64,000 nucleotides of DNA from Allofournierella massiliensis. Lineage in GTDB: Bacteria; Bacillota; Clostridia; Oscillospirales; Ruminococcaceae. A program made the translations under genes and the position numbers. The notes beneath the pieces were generated by a model. The model had not been told where the DNA came from and ran no database searches. It saw only the letters and a list, made by a program, of their open reading frames with translations. Positions 17,360-26,169 of this stretch are shown piece by piece; position 1 is the first letter of the stretch; each line of letters begins with the position of its first letter. Location: positions 1 through 64,000 of the forward strand of contig NZ_SLUM01000023.1 in the NCBI RefSeq assembly GCF_004345265.1, written 5' to 3'.

Positions 17360-17548
17360 GTTCAAATGATATATGCGAGGTGAATCCCATGTTTTGATGT
17401 GCTGCGCTGGGTGTGCGTCTATATGACGCCTTCCATGAAGAAAAACGCCGGTTTGACGCCCGGATGGCGTCTTTCCGGCGTTCCAATATTCGATAAGGCG
17501 TTCCGATGACGCCTTGATGACGCCATTTGATAAAGGAGGTGAGCCCCC
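17360..17548 (+). repeat. repeat-rich spacer with nested GACGCC/GGCGTC hairpins
   Basis: A nested hairpin at 17444-17482 (AACGCCGG / CCGGCGTT outside, GACGCC / GGCGTC inside), a second hairpin AAGGCGT / ACGCCTT at 17495-17515, and further GACGCC words at 17425 and 17519. No T-run follows, so it is not a simple terminator. It could be an RNA control element between virB4 and later genes, or a protein-binding or nicking region. Confidence 0.6.
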
Positions 17549-18076
17549 ATGAAGACCAGGGCTGAAATCTATGGAAATGAGGCTGCGGACTTGCTGCGGA
17601 CGGTAACAATGTACCCTGGCCTCAGTGAACAGCAGCTTCTTTGTTTTCACCCTGGCAAAGAAGATACGGCAAAGGCCCTGCTCTCCCATCTGGAGAGGCA
17701 GGGCCGCATTTTTCAAACAGAGAGCGGCGGCTATTTCCCGGCCGGCCAGTCAGCAAAAATTGACCGGGCGCTTGTCCGGGCAGTATGGGTCCTGCTGGAC
17801 TTCATTCAGCGGGCCGATTACCATGCTCCCGCTGATTTTCCTGTCAAGCTCGTTTTCTTTGCCGATGGCGAACTCTACGAGGTGGCCTGCGTTGAGGACG
17901 GGCAGGAGGCGCTTGTCTGCCATGCCCTTCGGGGCAACAAGGGCGGCAGCCGCCGCATTATTCTGGTCGATACACCGGCGCAGATCGCCAAAATCGACTG
18001 TCCCGGCATTTCCGGGTTCTGCACCGTAGAGGAAAACGGCCAGACACACTATTTCAAGAAAGCAGGAGGCACATGA
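17549..18076 (+). CDS. DUF5697-like ICE protein
   Basis: 175 residues with an N-terminal helical part that looks like a winged helix (DLLRTVTMYPGLSEQQLLCF...ALLSHLERQGRIF) and a C-terminal alpha/beta part (VKLVFFADGELYEVACV...RRIILVDTPAQIAKI). It resembles a family of uncharacterised proteins found in clostridial conjugative elements (I think DUF5697). AAAGGAGG precedes the ATG. It abuts the next gene exactly. Function unknown. Confidence 0.65.
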   Translation: MKTRAEIYGNEAADLLRTVTMYPGLSEQQLLCFHPGKEDTAKALLSHLERQGRIFQTESGGYFPAGQSAKIDRALVRAVWVLLDFIQRADYHAPADFPVKLVFFADGELYEVACVEDGQEALVCHALRGNKGGSRRIILVDTPAQIAKIDCPGISGFCTVEENGQTHYFKKAGGT

Positions 18077-18739
18077 TTGGACCGAAAACTTATATCCCGC
18101 CGGATCGGGAGCATTCTTGATGATATATCCCGGCTGAGCAACGCGCTGTATGCGATGGACACCACCGACATCCAGCGTTACCCCGATAACTATGAGACTC
18201 TTTCCACCGATGCCGCGCTGCGGGCAGAGCGTATCGCCTGCCGGCTGCGGCATCTAATTTATTCCAGCACGACGATCCGCAAGGGCGATTATCTTAAATC
18301 CGCCAGTGTGATGCACGGTATCACCATCACCTATGAAAACGAGGTTCTTGCGGTGACGCTGCCCAGCCTTCTGCCAAAGCGCAGGCAGCGGCAGAGCGCC
18401 GAGTTTCTGCTGGACCCCCTCTATTTTGCCCTGGAGCAGTACGCCAAAGAGAACACTTTGCCCCATTACCGGGAATGTGTTGTCTGCTTCGCCCAGGTGT
18501 ATGACCAGGCGCTCCCCACCAGGCGGGTGCGCGACTATGACAACTTGGAGGAAAAGCAGATTTTAGATCTGCTGTCCTCTTTTGTAATGGCTGATGATAC
18601 CGGCCTGCTGTGTGATGCCTATAACACCGCCGAGCTGGGCGAGCAGGACTGCACGATGATTTTCGTCATGGAGAAGCACCGCTTTCCCGGTTGGCTTGCA
18701 GAGCATAAATCAAGCCTGAAATCCATCTCGGATTTTTGA
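18077..18739 (+). CDS. uncharacterised ICE protein (DUF6100-like)
   Basis: 220 residues, alpha/beta, no membrane segment. It begins with TTG directly after the previous stop, GGAGG being 9 bases upstream. It carries an N-terminal helical third and a conserved-looking middle (YENEVLAVTLPSLLPKRR, then SAEFLLDPLYFALEQYA). Proteins of this plan sit beside virB4/virD4 in related elements. No function is known to me; the family name is from memory and uncertain. Confidence 0.6.
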   Translation: MDRKLISRRIGSILDDISRLSNALYAMDTTDIQRYPDNYETLSTDAALRAERIACRLRHLIYSSTTIRKGDYLKSASVMHGITITYENEVLAVTLPSLLPKRRQRQSAEFLLDPLYFALEQYAKENTLPHYRECVVCFAQVYDQALPTRRVRDYDNLEEKQILDLLSSFVMADDTGLLCDAYNTAELGEQDCTMIFVMEKHRFPGWLAEHKSSLKSISDF

Positions 18740-18887
18740 GCATTTTGGGCCCCTTGCGGCCCGACATCCCGCGAAGCCGCCGAAAGCCCCGGATTTTCAG
18801 GCTTGCGGCCACTTGGGAGAAGCTTTATTTTACCGAAGTTCTCAGTCATTACGGTAAAAATCCAGCACCGACAAAGGAGGTGATCCC

Positions 18888-18939
18888 TTGGGAAAAGCAG
18901 CCGCACTTTTCCACAGCCGGATACGCTCCCGTTCCGGCT
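18888..18939 (+). promoter_or_regulatory. candidate -1 frameshift site at start codon with downstream hairpin
   Basis: TTG start (18888-18890), slippery heptamer G_GGA_AAA (18890-18896) in the zero frame, and a perfect 7-bp hairpin AGCCGGA / TCCGGCT (18915-18921 with 18933-18939). The 18-base gap to the hairpin is longer than usual for -1 sites. Confidence 0.4.
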
Positions 18940-20011
18940 TTTATCGCTGACCGCCATCTCTGGAGAGTTCCCAACCAGCCAGCTGAACCGTCTCCCGGCC
19001 AGCCCCTACTATTTGGAGGCGGTCGTGACCTCGCTTAAAAAGAGCGGGCTGCTGCGGACCTACTACCGCGACAGGCTCCGGGGCTATCGGCTGGGGGCAA
19101 AGGCCAAGGCCGCCCTGCTGGACGGCTGGCCAGAGCGTTTCTCTTCCTACCTGACCGGCGACACCGACACCAACCGCCTCAAGAGCGAGGTGAACCGGCG
19201 GCTCCGGCTCCACCGCCTCGCGGAAACCTATGTCACGATGGACAATGCGGGGATCGGGCTCTTTCAGGATGAAAAGCCGAAGGTCTTTTCGCCGCAGGGC
19301 TATTGTGGCGAAGCCATCGAGTATCCCGCCTTTTACAGTTCCCGTGAGGTCAAGGAAATGGGGATCGACACCACGCAGGTGCGAAGCTCCCGGTTCGCAG
19401 GGGTGCTTCTGGCGCCCACCGGCATTTTTGTCACCTACAACAGCAGCGCAGCCCTGATGAAATGGCGCTGCAAGTCTGAGATGCGGGTAAAGGCGCTGAT
19501 GTGGAGTGTCCTGTGCCAACAGCGTCTGGCCAGTCAGTACCGCGCCGAAGATGTGCATGGGCTGGTGCTGGGCGAGAGCATGGAACTTGCCTACCAGATG
19601 CTCACCAGTACCGGCGGGGCCAAGCACGACTATTTCATGCTGGACGGCAGCTACGACCATTTTTATTTTCTCACAAATAACCACCAGGGGGAGGTGATCC
19701 TTGCTTTACTGTGTGATCCCTTGAAAACCGCAGAACTTAACCGCATTCTGTCCCAGGGCTTGATTGCCGGGAACACCGGAAAGGCCATTGAGCAGGATGC
19801 CGCGGAGCAGGACGGAACGCCGGTGCTGTTCGGCTACTCCTGCGACTTGCCCCGGATCACACGCTTCAGCACCTCCCTCGACCTGATGGAGCGCCCCGGC
19901 ACGCTGATCTGCTTCGACTTCCAGGCAGATGTGCTGCGCCGTTACTGCGGCGGCCGGGTCCGCTTTCAAACCATTGATTTCACAAAATTCGAGGGGAGGT
20001 TGTTCCCATAG
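18888..20011 (+). CDS. replication-relaxation-like winged-helix protein, 5' end in a -1 frame relation
   Basis: The main frame runs to 20011 and is open from 18884. Its N-terminal part (SRTFPQPDTLPFRLLSLTA... LKKSGLLRTYYRDRLRGYRLG) looks like the winged-helix start of replication-relaxation family proteins and must be coding, yet no ATG/GTG/TTG precedes it in frame; the first is TTG 19013, inside the domain. The only good start is TTG 18888, 7 bases after AGGAGG, in another frame that stops at 18948. A -1 shift at G_GGA_AAA (18890-18896) gives MGKSSRTFPQPD and joins the two. Either programmed frameshifting, a mutation, or a sequence error. Its 3' end overlaps virD4. Confidence 0.6.
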
Positions 20012-21960
20012 ATAAGAAGAAACTCATTGCAGGCCTGATCGCTGCGCCGTTTGCCATCCTTGCGATTCTCTACGCAGGCGGCTTTCTGGGGCAGATATTG
20101 GGCAACTACGCGGCATGGAAACAGGGCGGCGGCATCCCCGGAGACTGCACATCTCCGGCGGCAGCGTCGCCCGATTTTATTACCTGCCTGACCTCTGTGC
20201 TCCATCCCCCCTATGGGGTGTACGGAGTGCTGATCTGCATTGGCCTGCTGGCGGTTCTGCTGCTCATGGTCATGCGGATGGGCTACAGTGATACCGGCGA
20301 GTATGACACAGACCGGAACTTTGTCTATTCGGCCAAGGGCACCTATGGCACCTCCGGCTGGATGGGCCGCAAGGAAATGAAGGGTGTGCTGGATCTGGTG
20401 CCGGATCTGCGCAAGCATAAGGGCATTGTGCTGGGGATGCTGGACGGGAAAGCCGTCTGTATTCCTGAAAATCCCCGCATCAACGGCAACCTCGCCGTGT
20501 ACGGCTCGTCAGGCAGCATGAAGACCCGCTCATTTTGTATGAACCGCATCCTTCAGGCGGTGATCCGTGGGGAATCGCTGATCATTTCAGATCCGAAAAG
20601 TGAACTCTATGAAAAATCCAGCGAATACCTGCGGGAACAGGGCTATTGTGTCAAGGTTTTCAACCTGGTGTTGCCGGAAAATTCAGACAGCTGGAACTGC
20701 CTTTCCGAAGTGGAAGGGCAGGAACTGATGGCTCAGCTTTTTGTGGATGTCATTATCAAGAACACCAACAGCACCGGCAAGGGCGACCACTTCTGGGACT
20801 CCTGTGAGATGAACCTGCTGAAAGCCCTTGTCCTCTATGTGGACCAGAGCTATGCAAAAGAAAACCGGAATATCGGCGAGGTGTACCGGTTGCTGACGCT
20901 GAACGGGGAATCCGACCTGGACAACCTGTTTGATGTTCTGCCGCCCACCCATCCGGCCAAAGCGCCCTACAGCCTGTTCAAGCAAGCCAGCGACACAGTG
21001 CGCAGCGGCGTCATCATCGGCCTTGGCTCCCGGCTGCAGGTGTTCCAGTCGGAGCTTATCAAGAAGATCACCGCCCGGGATGAGATTGACCTGGAACTGC
21101 CCGGCCAGGAGCGGTGCGCCTACTTCCTCGTTACCAGCGACCAGGACAGCACCTTTGATTTTCTGGCAAGCCTGTTCCTGTCCTTTTGCTTTATTAAGCT
21201 GGTGCGGTATGCAGACAAGAACTGTGAGGGCGGCAAGCTGCCGGTTCCCGTCCATATCCTGGGGGAAGAGCTCACTGCCTGCGGGACCATTCCGGACCTC
21301 TCCCGCCGTCTCAGTGTGATTCGATCCAGAAACATATCCATGAGCTGCGTCTTCCAAAACCTTGCGGGTCTCCAAAACAGATACCCGCTCAATCTCTGGC
21401 AGGAAATTTTGGGAAACTGTGATGCGCAGCTGTTTTTGGGCTGCACAGACAGCCTGACGGCGGAATTCATCTCCGAGCGCACCGGTCTGGCCTCTGTGTC
21501 AGTGTCCAGTAAATCCAAGCAGCTGGGCACCTGGCGCATCTCCAATTATACGCCGGAATACCGGGAGACCTCCGGCGTCGGCAAGCGGCCTGTCCTCACC
21601 CCGGATGAAGTGCTTCGTCTCCCGATTACACAGGCGCTGGTTATTATCCGCGGCCAAAAGGCCCTGAAGGTAGAGAAGATGGACTACTCCAAGCATCCGG
21701 AATCCTCCAAGCTCCGCGACTGCAAAGCCTCCGCGCACATTCCTGAATGGCGCGAGTTGGAGGAACAAGCGCAGCCGAAACCTGCCGCCGCGCCGCCCCC
21801 GGCCCCCAAGCCGAAGGAAAGCGCCCCCAAGAAGCCGGCGGCAAAGAGAAAACCGAAATCTTCCGGTACGCCGGCTGCCCCGAAATCGCCCCCGTCACCG
21901 CCTGCTTCCGAGGCCCCGGACGGGATCATCACCACAGACAAGGACTCGATCCTTTCTTAA
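20008..21960 (+). CDS. virD4: VirD4/TraG-family coupling protein with apparent AUA start
   Basis: 650 residues if started at ATA 20008: (M)DKKKLIAGLIAAPFAILAIL gives the first of two membrane helices expected for VirD4 (about 7-27 and 73-90). Walker A-like GSSGSMKTRS at about 166-175, and NISMSCVFQNLAGLQNRYPL near the sensor region. The 3' 80 residues are a Pro/Lys/Ala-rich tail. GGGGAGG lies 8 bases before ATA, and ATAG overlaps the upstream stop as ATGA does in coupled genes. The alternatives are TTG 20098, which loses the first helix, and TTG 19975, which lacks a ribosome site. It should bring the DNA-relaxase complex to the channel. Confidence 0.85.
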   Translation: MDKKKLIAGLIAAPFAILAILYAGGFLGQILGNYAAWKQGGGIPGDCTSPAAASPDFITCLTSVLHPPYGVYGVLICIGLLAVLLLMVMRMGYSDTGEYDTDRNFVYSAKGTYGTSGWMGRKEMKGVLDLVPDLRKHKGIVLGMLDGKAVCIPENPRINGNLAVYGSSGSMKTRSFCMNRILQAVIRGESLIISDPKSELYEKSSEYLREQGYCVKVFNLVLPENSDSWNCLSEVEGQELMAQLFVDVIIKNTNSTGKGDHFWDSCEMNLLKALVLYVDQSYAKENRNIGEVYRLLTLNGESDLDNLFDVLPPTHPAKAPYSLFKQASDTVRSGVIIGLGSRLQVFQSELIKKITARDEIDLELPGQERCAYFLVTSDQDSTFDFLASLFLSFCFIKLVRYADKNCEGGKLPVPVHILGEELTACGTIPDLSRRLSVIRSRNISMSCVFQNLAGLQNRYPLNLWQEILGNCDAQLFLGCTDSLTAEFISERTGLASVSVSSKSKQLGTWRISNYTPEYRETSGVGKRPVLTPDEVLRLPITQALVIIRGQKALKVEKMDYSKHPESSKLRDCKASAHIPEWRELEEQAQPKPAAAPPPAPKPKESAPKKPAAKRKPKSSGTPAAPKSPPSPPASEAPDGIITTDKDSILS

Positions 21961-21987
21961 ATTCACAACATAAGGAGGTTTTTACTT

Positions 21988-23544
21988 ATGGCAACCAAGA
22001 AAAAAGAATTGCTTGAGCAGGAAAATACCGCACCTGAGACCACGGTTACCGTGGAGAACGCTCCGCCCCCTGATGAAGCGCAGGCTGATATGGCGGCACC
22101 CGCTGATGGCGGCGATTTGAATGAGCTGCTGGCCTCTATGGACCAGCCGGATGAAGAAGCACCCACCATTGAGGATGACGGCAGCCTCCCGGAACTCACC
22201 GAAAGCGAGATGTTTGGTGAGATGGACACCGATGCTACGGTGGCAGACGCCCTTCCCGGCGATGATGACGCCGCTCTGACAGAGGGCTCTGACAGTGATG
22301 ATGGCGAAGGTGCCTCTGCTGTTCCCGCTGATGATGGTGCAGCCGATGTCCCCAGTGAGCCTGTTTCTGGAGCGGCTGAGGAACCGGAACCGCCCAAGCC
22401 CAAGCGGGCCACCCGCAGGAAAAAGACCGCACCGGCTGAGAGTACGGAGCCGGCGGAAGGAGTTCCCGCAGAAGCAGAGCCTCCTGCGCCGATGGCTCCT
22501 ACTGGGGAAGATGCGCCGTCTGATGACGGTGAGGCGGCTGCGGCAGAAGTTCCTGCCTCGCTGGCCGAACCGCTGGCAGAGGCCGCCCCTGCTCCCACTT
22601 CTACTCCCAGGCGCACCGCCGCTCCCCGCCGCAGTGAGCCCTCGATCCTGACCATCCGCAGCCGGGAAGATGTGGAGACGCAGGAAGACCGTGAGGACAT
22701 CATCTGGCATGAGATCCACAACGCCTACCGCACCCGCCGCATCCTCACCGGCAAGCTGGGCGGCATTGAGCAGCTGGACAACCGAAAGACGGTGGCTGTG
22801 GTGGACTACAAGGGATTCCGCATCATCATCCCCCTGAAAGAAATGATGATCAATCTGGGCCGCAGCCCCTCCGGCCAGGAATACACTGACCTGATGCTGC
22901 GCCAAAACAAGATCCTGGGGAATATGCTGGGCGCCGACATTGACTTTGTGGTGCGGGGCATCGACTCCAAGACCCGCAGCGTGGTAGCCAGCCGCCGGGA
23001 GGCCATGATGCGCAAGCGCCAGACCTTCTATTTCGACCTTGACCCCGATGGGATGTACCGCGTCTACGAGGGCCGCATTGTCCAGGCCAGGGTCATCGCT
23101 GTGGCGGAAAAGGTCGTCCGTGTGGAGGTGTTCGGCGTGGAATGCTCCATTCTGGCCCGCGACCTTGCCTGGGACTGGATCGGCGACGCCCATGAGCGGT
23201 TTGCTGTGGGCGATGAAGTGCTGGTCCGTATCCTCAGTGTACGGCGCAACAGTCTGGAGGACCTGGGCATCCGGGCCGACATCAAGAGCACTTCGGAAAA
23301 CACTGACCGGGACAACCTGCAGAAGTGCCGCATCCAGGGCAAGTACGCCGGAAAGGTCACAGATGTTCATAAAGGCGTGGTCTATGTCCGGCTCGCCAAT
23401 GGCGTCAATGCGGTAGCCCACTCCTGCTACGACTACCGGATGCCCGGAAAGAAGGATGACGTTTCCTTTGCCGTCACCCGTCTGGATATGGAGCGGGGCG
23501 TGGCCGTGGGCATCATCACGCGGATCATCCGGCAGAACCTGTAA
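21988..23544 (+). CDS. S1-domain protein with long acidic/Ala-Pro-rich N-terminus
   Basis: 518 residues. Residues 1-215 are low-complexity, rich in Glu, Asp, Ala and Pro. Residues 220-340 contain a conserved alpha/beta part (DIIWHEIHNAYRTRRILTGKLGG). Two S1/OB-like repeats follow, at about 355-430 (YRVYEGRIVQARVIAV...FAVGDEVLVRIL) and about 450-515 (KYAGKVTDVHKGVVYVRLANGVNAVAHS). S1 domains bind RNA; in this position the protein may bind element RNA or single-stranded DNA. AAGGAGG precedes the ATG. It ends the T4SS operon. Confidence 0.75.
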   Translation: MATKKKELLEQENTAPETTVTVENAPPPDEAQADMAAPADGGDLNELLASMDQPDEEAPTIEDDGSLPELTESEMFGEMDTDATVADALPGDDDAALTEGSDSDDGEGASAVPADDGAADVPSEPVSGAAEEPEPPKPKRATRRKKTAPAESTEPAEGVPAEAEPPAPMAPTGEDAPSDDGEAAAAEVPASLAEPLAEAAPAPTSTPRRTAAPRRSEPSILTIRSREDVETQEDREDIIWHEIHNAYRTRRILTGKLGGIEQLDNRKTVAVVDYKGFRIIIPLKEMMINLGRSPSGQEYTDLMLRQNKILGNMLGADIDFVVRGIDSKTRSVVASRREAMMRKRQTFYFDLDPDGMYRVYEGRIVQARVIAVAEKVVRVEVFGVECSILARDLAWDWIGDAHERFAVGDEVLVRILSVRRNSLEDLGIRADIKSTSENTDRDNLQKCRIQGKYAGKVTDVHKGVVYVRLANGVNAVAHSCYDYRMPGKKDDVSFAVTRLDMERGVAVGIITRIIRQNL

Positions 23545-23555
23545 AAGCAAAAGTG

Positions 23556-23597
23556 CCTGGAGAGTAGTAACGAACTGCTCTCCAGGTTTCTTTTTTG
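23556..23597 (+). terminator. terminator of the T4SS operon
   Basis: Perfect 9-bp stem CCTGGAGAG / CTCTCCAGG (23556-23564 with 23578-23586) followed by a T-rich run. Confidence 0.85.
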
Positions 23598-23682
23598 TCA
23601 TTATCAGATCTACCGCTGTATATCTTTATCACATAGGCTTCCTTCCAAATTCCCATTTCAAAGAATTTATTTTGCGTTTGCG

Positions 23683-23711
23683 TTGATTTTTCACAAAATA
23701 CGGGCTATAAT
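23683..23711 (+). promoter_or_regulatory. promoter of the RloA/RloB-like pair
   Basis: TTGATT (23683-23688), 17-base spacer, TATAAT (23706-23711), about 30 bases before the ATG. Base composition turns AT-rich here. Confidence 0.75.
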
Positions 23712-23741
23712 ATATAAATGAAAAGGTTTAGGAGGTCGCTT

Positions 23742-24938
23742 ATGCTGATTCAATTTAGTGTGGAGAATTTTCTATCCATCAAAGATAAGGTTGTATTATC
23801 CCTGCTGGCCAGCAAGGATAATGAGCATCCAGAGCATCTTATCATGGATGGAAATAAAAGCTATTTGAAGTCTGCTGTCATTTACGGAGCCAATGCTTCG
23901 GGGAAGTCCAATGTCCTAAACGCGTTCTGGTTCATGGTAAACTATGTGCTGACCTCACATAACCAGCAGCTTCATAAGACCATTGGCCGTTCGCCTTTCA
24001 AGTTTGATCCGGAAACGCCAACGCGCCCCAGCAGCTTTGAGGTCATCTTTACCACTGAAGGTATCCGATATGCGTATGGTTTTTCTGTGACAGATAAGGC
24101 TGTTACAGAAGAATACCTATATTACTATCCCAACGGCAGACAGGCGCTTATTTTTGAGAGGAAAAATACCAAAGATTTTCGTTTTACGGTGGATATAGAT
24201 GAACAAAACACGCTCAAGGAGCGCACTTCTGCGAACAAACTCTACTTGTCAGTTGCATCAAACTGGAGTTACTCTAAAGTGATTCCGGTTTTGGAGTGGT
24301 TCGCTTCTTGTCAGATTATCACGAAGAATTCCGTGGCGGACGCTTATGGGCTTGAGGCAGAGCAGCTGAAAGATGATGATTACCGGCGTGTGATCGCATC
24401 TATGCTGCGTGTTGCAGATTTGGGAATACAGGCTTTGCAAATGCGCGATGCAGAGCCTGCTCCTTCGCAGCACGGTGACAGCTTTGCAAATATTGAGGCC
24501 ATTCACACGGTACAGGATACCAATGGAAATGCATTATCCTATGCGTTAAATATGGCAGAGGAATCTGACGGCACCAACAGTTATTTCAAACTGATCGGCG
24601 TTGTGAAAAAGGCTTTAGACCAGGGAACGCTTCTTGTGGCTGATGAGATGGACGCACATCTGCATCCTCTATTGACCAGGCATCTGGTATCCTTGTTTGA
24701 CAGCACAGAATTCAATCCAAAGGGTGCTCAGTTGATCTTCACATCTCACAGCACCAATCTTCTTGATTTGGATTTGTTGAGAAGAGATCAAATTTGGTTC
24801 ACAGAAAAAGACGAGCAGACAGCAGCCACCGATCTGTTCTCCCTTTACGATTTTTCTGTTCGCAAAGACACTAAAGTAGAAAAGGGTTATTTGATCGGCC
24901 GTTTTGGTGCGATTCCCTTTATCAAGGGAGGGCTGTAA
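23742..24938 (+). CDS. AAA/ABC-type ATPase of an RloA/AbiL-like defence pair
   Basis: 398 residues of the OLD/AAA_15 type: N-terminal FSVENFLSIKDKVVLSLLA, Walker A YGANASGKSN (about 50-60), ABC-like Walker B VADEMDAHLHP (about 305-315) and H-loop FTSHSTNLLDLDLLRRDQIW. Such ATPases pair with RloB or other nuclease-like partners in anti-phage abortive-infection systems. AGGAGG lies 6 bases before ATG 23742, which is preferred to the upstream ATG at 23718. It sits between a terminator and a terminator as a self-contained cargo unit, and is more AT-rich than the flanking transfer genes. Confidence 0.85.
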   Translation: MLIQFSVENFLSIKDKVVLSLLASKDNEHPEHLIMDGNKSYLKSAVIYGANASGKSNVLNAFWFMVNYVLTSHNQQLHKTIGRSPFKFDPETPTRPSSFEVIFTTEGIRYAYGFSVTDKAVTEEYLYYYPNGRQALIFERKNTKDFRFTVDIDEQNTLKERTSANKLYLSVASNWSYSKVIPVLEWFASCQIITKNSVADAYGLEAEQLKDDDYRRVIASMLRVADLGIQALQMRDAEPAPSQHGDSFANIEAIHTVQDTNGNALSYALNMAEESDGTNSYFKLIGVVKKALDQGTLLVADEMDAHLHPLLTRHLVSLFDSTEFNPKGAQLIFTSHSTNLLDLDLLRRDQIWFTEKDEQTAATDLFSLYDFSVRKDTKVEKGYLIGRFGAIPFIKGGL

Positions 24939-24939
24939 A

Positions 24940-25587
24940 ATGGCACGCGGACAAATTGAAAAGCGTGGGCAGCGGCGCAGAAAACTAAAACCTGTCATTC
25001 TGATTGTGACGGAGGGTTCTCAAACTGAACCGAAATATTTTGAACATTATCGCAGCCGCCAGACCAATATTGACATTCGTGTAGTCGGCAGCCGCACCAA
25101 AGGAGGTGAAACCGATTACCTTGGCCTGATTCGGAAAGCCGTGGAATATCAAAGTAAAAATCAGATTTCTGCATCAAATGGGGATGCGGTGTGGGTCGTT
25201 GCTGACGGTGATGTAAACTATAATAATCCTGATCCTATCGCCGCCAAAGACAACTTACTCTCCAGAGCAAGGAAACTGGCAGATGCAAAGGGAATTCACA
25301 TTGCGATCTCGAATCCTTGCTTTGAGTTTTGGTATCTGCTGCATTTCCAGTACACAACAAAATTTTTCAAAGATTACCCTGCAGTGATGACAGCCTTGAC
25401 CGCCTACCTCCCGGATTATGAAAAAGCCGGCGATGTGTATGCGCAGTTATCTGAACATACAACTGATGCGATTCAGAACGCCAAGCGTGTAGAACAATAC
25501 CATATTCAAAATGACTGCAATAAACCGTTTGGGATTGCCGTTAATCCATTCACCGACATCTATCAACTGATAGAATCACTACTGTAA
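24940..25587 (+). CDS. RloB family protein
   Basis: 215 residues with the RloB pattern: basic N-terminus, ILIVTEGSQTEPKYFEHYRS, VWVVADGDVN (usually an acidic pair, likely metal site) and SNPCFEFWYLLHFQYT. RloB is found fused to or beside RloA-type ATPases and in type I restriction loci. It starts 1 base after the ATPase stop with GGGAGGG as ribosome site. I infer a nuclease-like effector of an abortive-infection pair of the AbiL type; the exact activity of RloB is not established from this sequence. Confidence 0.85.
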   Translation: MARGQIEKRGQRRRKLKPVILIVTEGSQTEPKYFEHYRSRQTNIDIRVVGSRTKGGETDYLGLIRKAVEYQSKNQISASNGDAVWVVADGDVNYNNPDPIAAKDNLLSRARKLADAKGIHIAISNPCFEFWYLLHFQYTTKFFKDYPAVMTALTAYLPDYEKAGDVYAQLSEHTTDAIQNAKRVEQYHIQNDCNKPFGIAVNPFTDIYQLIESLL

Positions 25588-25607
25588 CGGTACTCAGGAT
25601 TTGAATT

Positions 25608-25645
25608 AAAGGCCGCATGGGATGCAAAAGCCCCACGCGGCCTTT
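25608..25645. terminator. bidirectional terminator between rloB-like and SLOG genes
   Basis: AAAGGCCGC / GCGGCCTTT (25608-25616 with 25637-25645), lying between convergent genes. Confidence 0.75.
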
Positions 25646-25662
25646 ATGTTTTGCCCTTGAAA

Positions 25663-26130
25663 TCAAATCTCTATGAGTCTGATCTCTCGCCCTTGAACAT
25701 GGGCATCGCGCAGCGTGAACAGCGTCCCCCCTTTGTCCCGTCCATCATACACCGCAATCACACGCTGCGACTGGGCAACCATATAGCGATTGCGGTTCAT
25801 GTAGCACGAGGGAACATAGTGGTCGGAGATCACTTTCACACCAGCGCAGGCAGCCAGCAGTCTATGAAAGTCTTTGTTCTTCGTCTTCAGCCGGCCGGCA
25901 TAGGGAATCGCCGCTTCTAAAAACAATCCGTCATTTTCTTTTTTTGCTTCGGCAACGACTGCCGCAAACATAAGATCGGCACCTTCGGCAAATCCGGAAA
26001 TAAATCGAGTGTAGCCATCCTCAATCGCCGCTGCTACCTCCTTCCGCAATTCTTCTTCCACAAATTTCTTCTTCTCCGCTGGAATATCTCTGTGGCCCGT
26101 TATACAGCAGGTTTTCGTTACGACTTCCAT
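25663..26130 (-). CDS. SLOG-family nucleotide-binding protein
   Basis: 155 residues with a SLOG Rossmann-like fold: CCITGHRDIPAEK, a conserved GFAEGADLMFAAVV and a late VIAVYDGRDKGGTLFTLRDA. SLOG domains bind nucleotides or nucleotide-derived signals and occur in conflict and stress systems. Start 26130 follows GGGAGGAAACAGG. It is divergent from the small XRE gene, with a palindromic operator between. Possible roles are a signal-sensing accessory of the defence cargo or a DprA/YpsA-like function; unproven. Confidence 0.75.
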   Translation of the reverse strand: MEVVTKTCCITGHRDIPAEKKKFVEEELRKEVAAAIEDGYTRFISGFAEGADLMFAAVVAEAKKENDGLFLEAAIPYAGRLKTKNKDFHRLLAACAGVKVISDHYVPSCYMNRNRYMVAQSQRVIAVYDGRDKGGTLFTLRDAHVQGREIRLIEI

Positions 26131-26169
26131 CCTGTTTCCTCCCATGCTCTTCACTTTATGCCATTCTTG

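Noticed and set aside
18736..19038. 100-codon frame before the replication-relaxation-like gene
   Set aside because: Pro/Arg-rich, no ribosome site, and overlaps the better-supported winged-helix coding frame.
21982..23601. 539-codon minus-strand frame
   Set aside because: Antisense to the S1-domain gene and runs through its terminator.
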